NCBI GenBank assembly: GCA_022448645.1
Contig: JAKVBZ010000001.1
Location: forward strand, 1 to 9,991
DNA: 9,991 bases
Direction of reading: 5' to 3'
DNA from: Pirellulaceae bacterium
Lineage (GTDB): Bacteria > Planctomycetota > Planctomycetia > Pirellulales > Pirellulaceae
Part shown: in pieces, positions 8,110-9,991 of the stretch
How positions within the stretch are numbered: the first letter of the stretch is position 1
Layout of the letters: each line of letters starts with the position of its first letter
Notes under the pieces: generated by a model
Database searches by the model: none
What the model was told of the DNA's origin: nothing
Seen by the model: only the letters and a program-made list of their open reading frames with translations
Position numbers and translations under genes: made by a program

Positions 8110-9117
8110 ATGTTAGCCCCAACAGGACGATCGAGAATTCTTCAAATTCACCCGACCCGCCGATGCAACCTTCGCTGCCTTCACTGCTACTCGTTGTCTG
8201 GTCCCAACCAGCGTGAAGAGCTTTCGGAAAAACTGCTTTGCTCGGCCGTCGAAGACGCAAGTGCCGAAGGGTATACCGTCGTGAGCATGTCCGGAGGCGA
8301 ACCTCTCCTGTATGACCCGTTGCGAGCCGTACTGGACAAAGCCCACCAATGTGGCATGGTCACGTCAGTAGCAACCAACGGTATGTTGTTGGACGAGAAA
8401 CGGCTGAAACGTCTACAGGGGAGCATCGACCTGCTGGCAATCAGCGTCGATGGTATTCCAACCGCACATGACAAGATGCGGAACAATCCGGCTGCATTTA
8501 AAACCATGGCCAATTGCTTACCCTACGTGAGACAATCTGGCATTCCTTTCGGCTTCATATTCACGCTGACCCAACACAATTTGCGTGAGTTGCCCTGGGT
8601 CGCCGAGTTTGCCCTGAACCAAGGCGCCCAACTCCTGCAGATTCATCCGCTTGACGAGGTTGGTCGTGCCAGCGAATGCTTGAATGGCAGTAGCCCAGAT
8701 ACGGATGAAAACGCTTATGCACTTCTCGCTGCAACCCAGTTAGATGCCCACTACAAAGGACGCCTCAAAATCCAGCTTGACTTGGTAAGTCGAAACATGC
8801 TCATGGAAGATCCCAAGCGGTATTTTGCGCACCAACAAAACGATTCTTGGGAAGACGAGCCGTTATCGGAACTTGTCTCCCCCCTCATTATCGAACAAGA
8901 CGGTGCGGTTGTTCCTCTACAATACGGATTTTCACGCGACTATGCGATAGGAAGCTTGTATGACGCCCCTTTTTCAACACTTGCAGCGGAGTGGAAAGAC
9001 AACAAGCGACGGTCGTTTGGGGATCTCTGTCAGCGAGGTCACAAAGAAATCACATCATCCAACACACGATTGCATAACTGGTACTCGACCGTGAGTCAGC
9101 TCAGTTGCGTTGAATAG
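8110..9117 (+). CDS. Radical SAM enzyme, PqqE/peptide-maturase-like, SPASM cysteines missing
   Basis: The product has 335 residues from the ATG at 8110. The N-terminus IHPTRRCNLRCLHCYS gives the CxxxCxxC motif (Cys19, Cys23, Cys26) that binds the SAM-cleaving [4Fe-4S] cluster. GGEP (62-65) binds the SAM amino group; VATNG and ISVDG (111-115) followed by HDKMR are typical of the PqqE/anSME/RiPP-maturase branch. The C-terminal segment around VPLQYGFSRDYAIGSL (from residue 268) aligns in style with SPASM/twitch domains, but Leu stands where a cluster Cys is expected. The only later cysteines are at 307 and 333, so a canonical auxiliary-cluster set is absent. Located in the cytoplasm. It precedes the repeat-protein gene by 229 bases, and both genes have the same upstream element. 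Catalysis by radical SAM chemistry is well supported; a peptide substrate is inferred. Confidence 0.9.
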   Translation: MLAPTGRSRILQIHPTRRCNLRCLHCYSLSGPNQREELSEKLLCSAVEDASAEGYTVVSMSGGEPLLYDPLRAVLDKAHQCGMVTSVATNGMLLDEKRLKRLQGSIDLLAISVDGIPTAHDKMRNNPAAFKTMANCLPYVRQSGIPFGFIFTLTQHNLRELPWVAEFALNQGAQLLQIHPLDEVGRASECLNGSSPDTDENAYALLAATQLDAHYKGRLKIQLDLVSRNMLMEDPKRYFAHQQNDSWEDEPLSELVSPLIIEQDGAVVPLQYGFSRDYAIGSLYDAPFSTLAAEWKDNKRRSFGDLCQRGHKEITSSNTRLHNWYSTVSQLSCVE

Positions 9118-9190
9118 CGTTTCAAAAACTGCGCAGGACAGACACCTATCGTACGTAGGAAACTGTAGCAGTCGATCGGTATCTCACGGA
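9112..9190 (+). repeat. Conserved intergenic element, copy B (upstream of repeat-protein gene)
   Basis: This is the second copy of the element at 7984-8062. The perfect blocks are at 9130-9141 and 9149-9167, again with a 7-base spacer of different sequence. It starts on the last sense codon and stop of the radical SAM gene, just as copy A starts on the end of the small ORF. It ends about 156 bases before the next ATG. Between it and that gene, AACCAC/GTGGGGTT (about 9205-9226) can form a modest hairpin. Confidence 0.7.
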
Positions 9191-9330
9191 TGGTTGCCGG
9201 TACCGAACCACGATAGTGAGTGGGGTTGTTTAAGACCTGGTTTCATATCGCTGAGTTAGTACGTTGCATCCCACAAGGGGCGGGTACAGCAAAGCTAACG
9301 TCAACTTTAACCATCAGTTTGTTCTCCATC

Positions 9331-9337
9331 AGGAAAG
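9331..9337 (+). promoter_or_regulatory. Ribosome binding site of the repeat-protein gene
   Basis: AGGAAAG lies 9 bases before the ATG at 9347. The same frame has a TAA at 9308-9310 and no ATG in between, which fixes 9347 as the start. Confidence 0.6.
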
Positions 9338-9346
9338 AGACGGGCC

Positions 9347-9991
9347 ATGACTATTAAACATCAGATGAAAAACCGACAATCGACGTTAGAATCTCTCGAA
9401 GATCGCAACATGTTTGCCGGTGACACTTTTGTCGATGCGGTCGACACAGAGGCCACAGCTAGTCCTGTTTGTCTCACCAGTAATGAAAACATAGCTCGGG
9501 AACCACTCAGTCTGACAATCCACGCACGGGGTGAACTAGCTGGCGGAGCTGCGATCCATACAAAGGGCATTTCTGGTAATGGCATCATTGATGGAGAGGT
9601 CAACAACTACGGCGGTACGCTTTCGCCAGGTAATTCCTTGGTTCTAGAAAACGGTTTTCCGCATGGCATCATCAATCCTGAAATCGTAAGTGGATTCCTC
9701 AAGGAACATGTCCTAGAAAACGGTTTTCCGCACGGCATCATCAATCCTGAAATCGTGAATGGATTGGCTGAAAGAGGTGTTCTTGACAACGGCTTTCCCT
9801 ATGGCATTATCGATCCAGAAGCTGTGAATTGCCTGGTGAAAGAACATGTGCTGGACAACGGTTTTCCACATGGCATCATTGACCCCGAAGCTGTGAATGG
9901 TTTGGGGAAGGAAAATGTGCTGGACAACGGTTTTCCACATGGCATCATTGACCCCGAAGCTGTGAATAGTTTGGGGAAGGAAAATGTGCTG
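9347..9991 (+). CDS. Exported-type protein with tandem 23-residue repeats, 3' end outside window
   Basis: The frame is open for 215 codons from the ATG at 9347 to the right edge. The N-terminus contains STLESLEDRNMFAGD (residues 13-27), which resembles the motif at the start of many planctomycete exported proteins (Pfam 'Planctomycete extracellular' type). There is no classical hydrophobic signal peptide. Residues about 55-98 are Gly/Asn-rich and include GIIDGEVNNYGGTLSPGNSL, like the beta-helical G-x-V-x-N-x-G-T-L-x-PGNS motif of passenger-type surface proteins. From residue 99 five complete 23-residue repeats follow (core VLDNGFPHGIIDPEAV), and a sixth begins at the edge. I recognise no named family for these repeats. 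Adjacency to the radical SAM gene and the shared upstream element suggest a modified substrate. A plain structural surface repeat is the alternative. Confidence 0.85.
   Translation, partial: MTIKHQMKNRQSTLESLEDRNMFAGDTFVDAVDTEATASPVCLTSNENIAREPLSLTIHARGELAGGAAIHTKGISGNGIIDGEVNNYGGTLSPGNSLVLENGFPHGIINPEIVSGFLKEHVLENGFPHGIINPEIVNGLAERGVLDNGFPYGIIDPEAVNCLVKEHVLDNGFPHGIIDPEAVNGLGKENVLDNGFPHGIIDPEAVNSLGKENVL
9641..9991 (+). repeat. 69-bp in-frame tandem repeats (five full, sixth cut)
   Basis: Units are 9641-9709, 9710-9778, 9779-9847, 9848-9916 and 9917-9985, with GTGCTG of a sixth at 9986-9991. Each encodes V-L-[ED]-N-G-F-P-[HY]-G-I-I-[ND]-P-E-[IA]-V, then seven variable residues. Twelve of 23 positions are invariant. 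Units 4 and 5 differ by one base (GGT versus AGT, Gly to Ser), while units 1 and 2 form a more diverged subgroup with Glu and Asn variants. The array grows more homogeneous toward the right edge. Confidence 0.97.

Noticed and set aside
9641..9991. Regular 69-bp repeats that could suggest a CRISPR or minisatellite array
   Set aside because: The period is an exact multiple of three, the frame stays open and substitutions are mostly conservative at the protein level; there are no unique spacers.

Overview
The window looks like a planctomycete chromosome, most likely Pirellulales/Rhodopirellula-like. The evidence is a very large Ca-binding secreted protein, moderate GC, and a downstream gene whose N-terminus carries the SLEDRNMFAGD-type motif found on exported planctomycete proteins. 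No rRNA, tRNA, CRISPR array or insertion sequence was seen. Every gene I can support lies on the plus strand.

Region 1 (1-7416) is the 3' part of one giant open frame that enters from the left without a start. Its visible layout is: end of an RTX array; a signature module; four beta-propeller-like blades; an animal-type haem peroxidase with all main catalytic residues; a second RTX array; a second copy of the signature module; a DNRLRE/CBM96-like domain; a fibronectin type III domain; four more blades; and a basic tail. The RTX plus signature block occurs twice (1-951 and 4576-5547), with a perfect 77-bp direct repeat at the start of the overlap. Copy 2 directly follows a peroxidase, so a second peroxidase probably lies just left of the window.

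Region 2 (7417-8109) is a long gap with nothing recognisable in most of it. At its right end are a doubtful 33-codon ORF and a conserved intergenic element (copy A).

Region 3 (8110-9991) is the part most likely to be undescribed. A radical SAM enzyme has the CxxxCxxC cluster motif but lacks the usual SPASM cysteines. It is followed by a secreted-type protein that ends in tandem 23-residue repeats (NGFP[HY]GII core) and is cut by the right edge. The same roughly 79-bp element, with 12-bp and 19-bp blocks that match perfectly at fixed spacing, sits upstream of both genes and begins at the preceding stop codon each time. I infer that the enzyme and the repeat protein are co-regulated and may be a maturase with its multi-core substrate. 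The link rests on adjacency, the shared element and the repeat structure; the chemistry is unknown.
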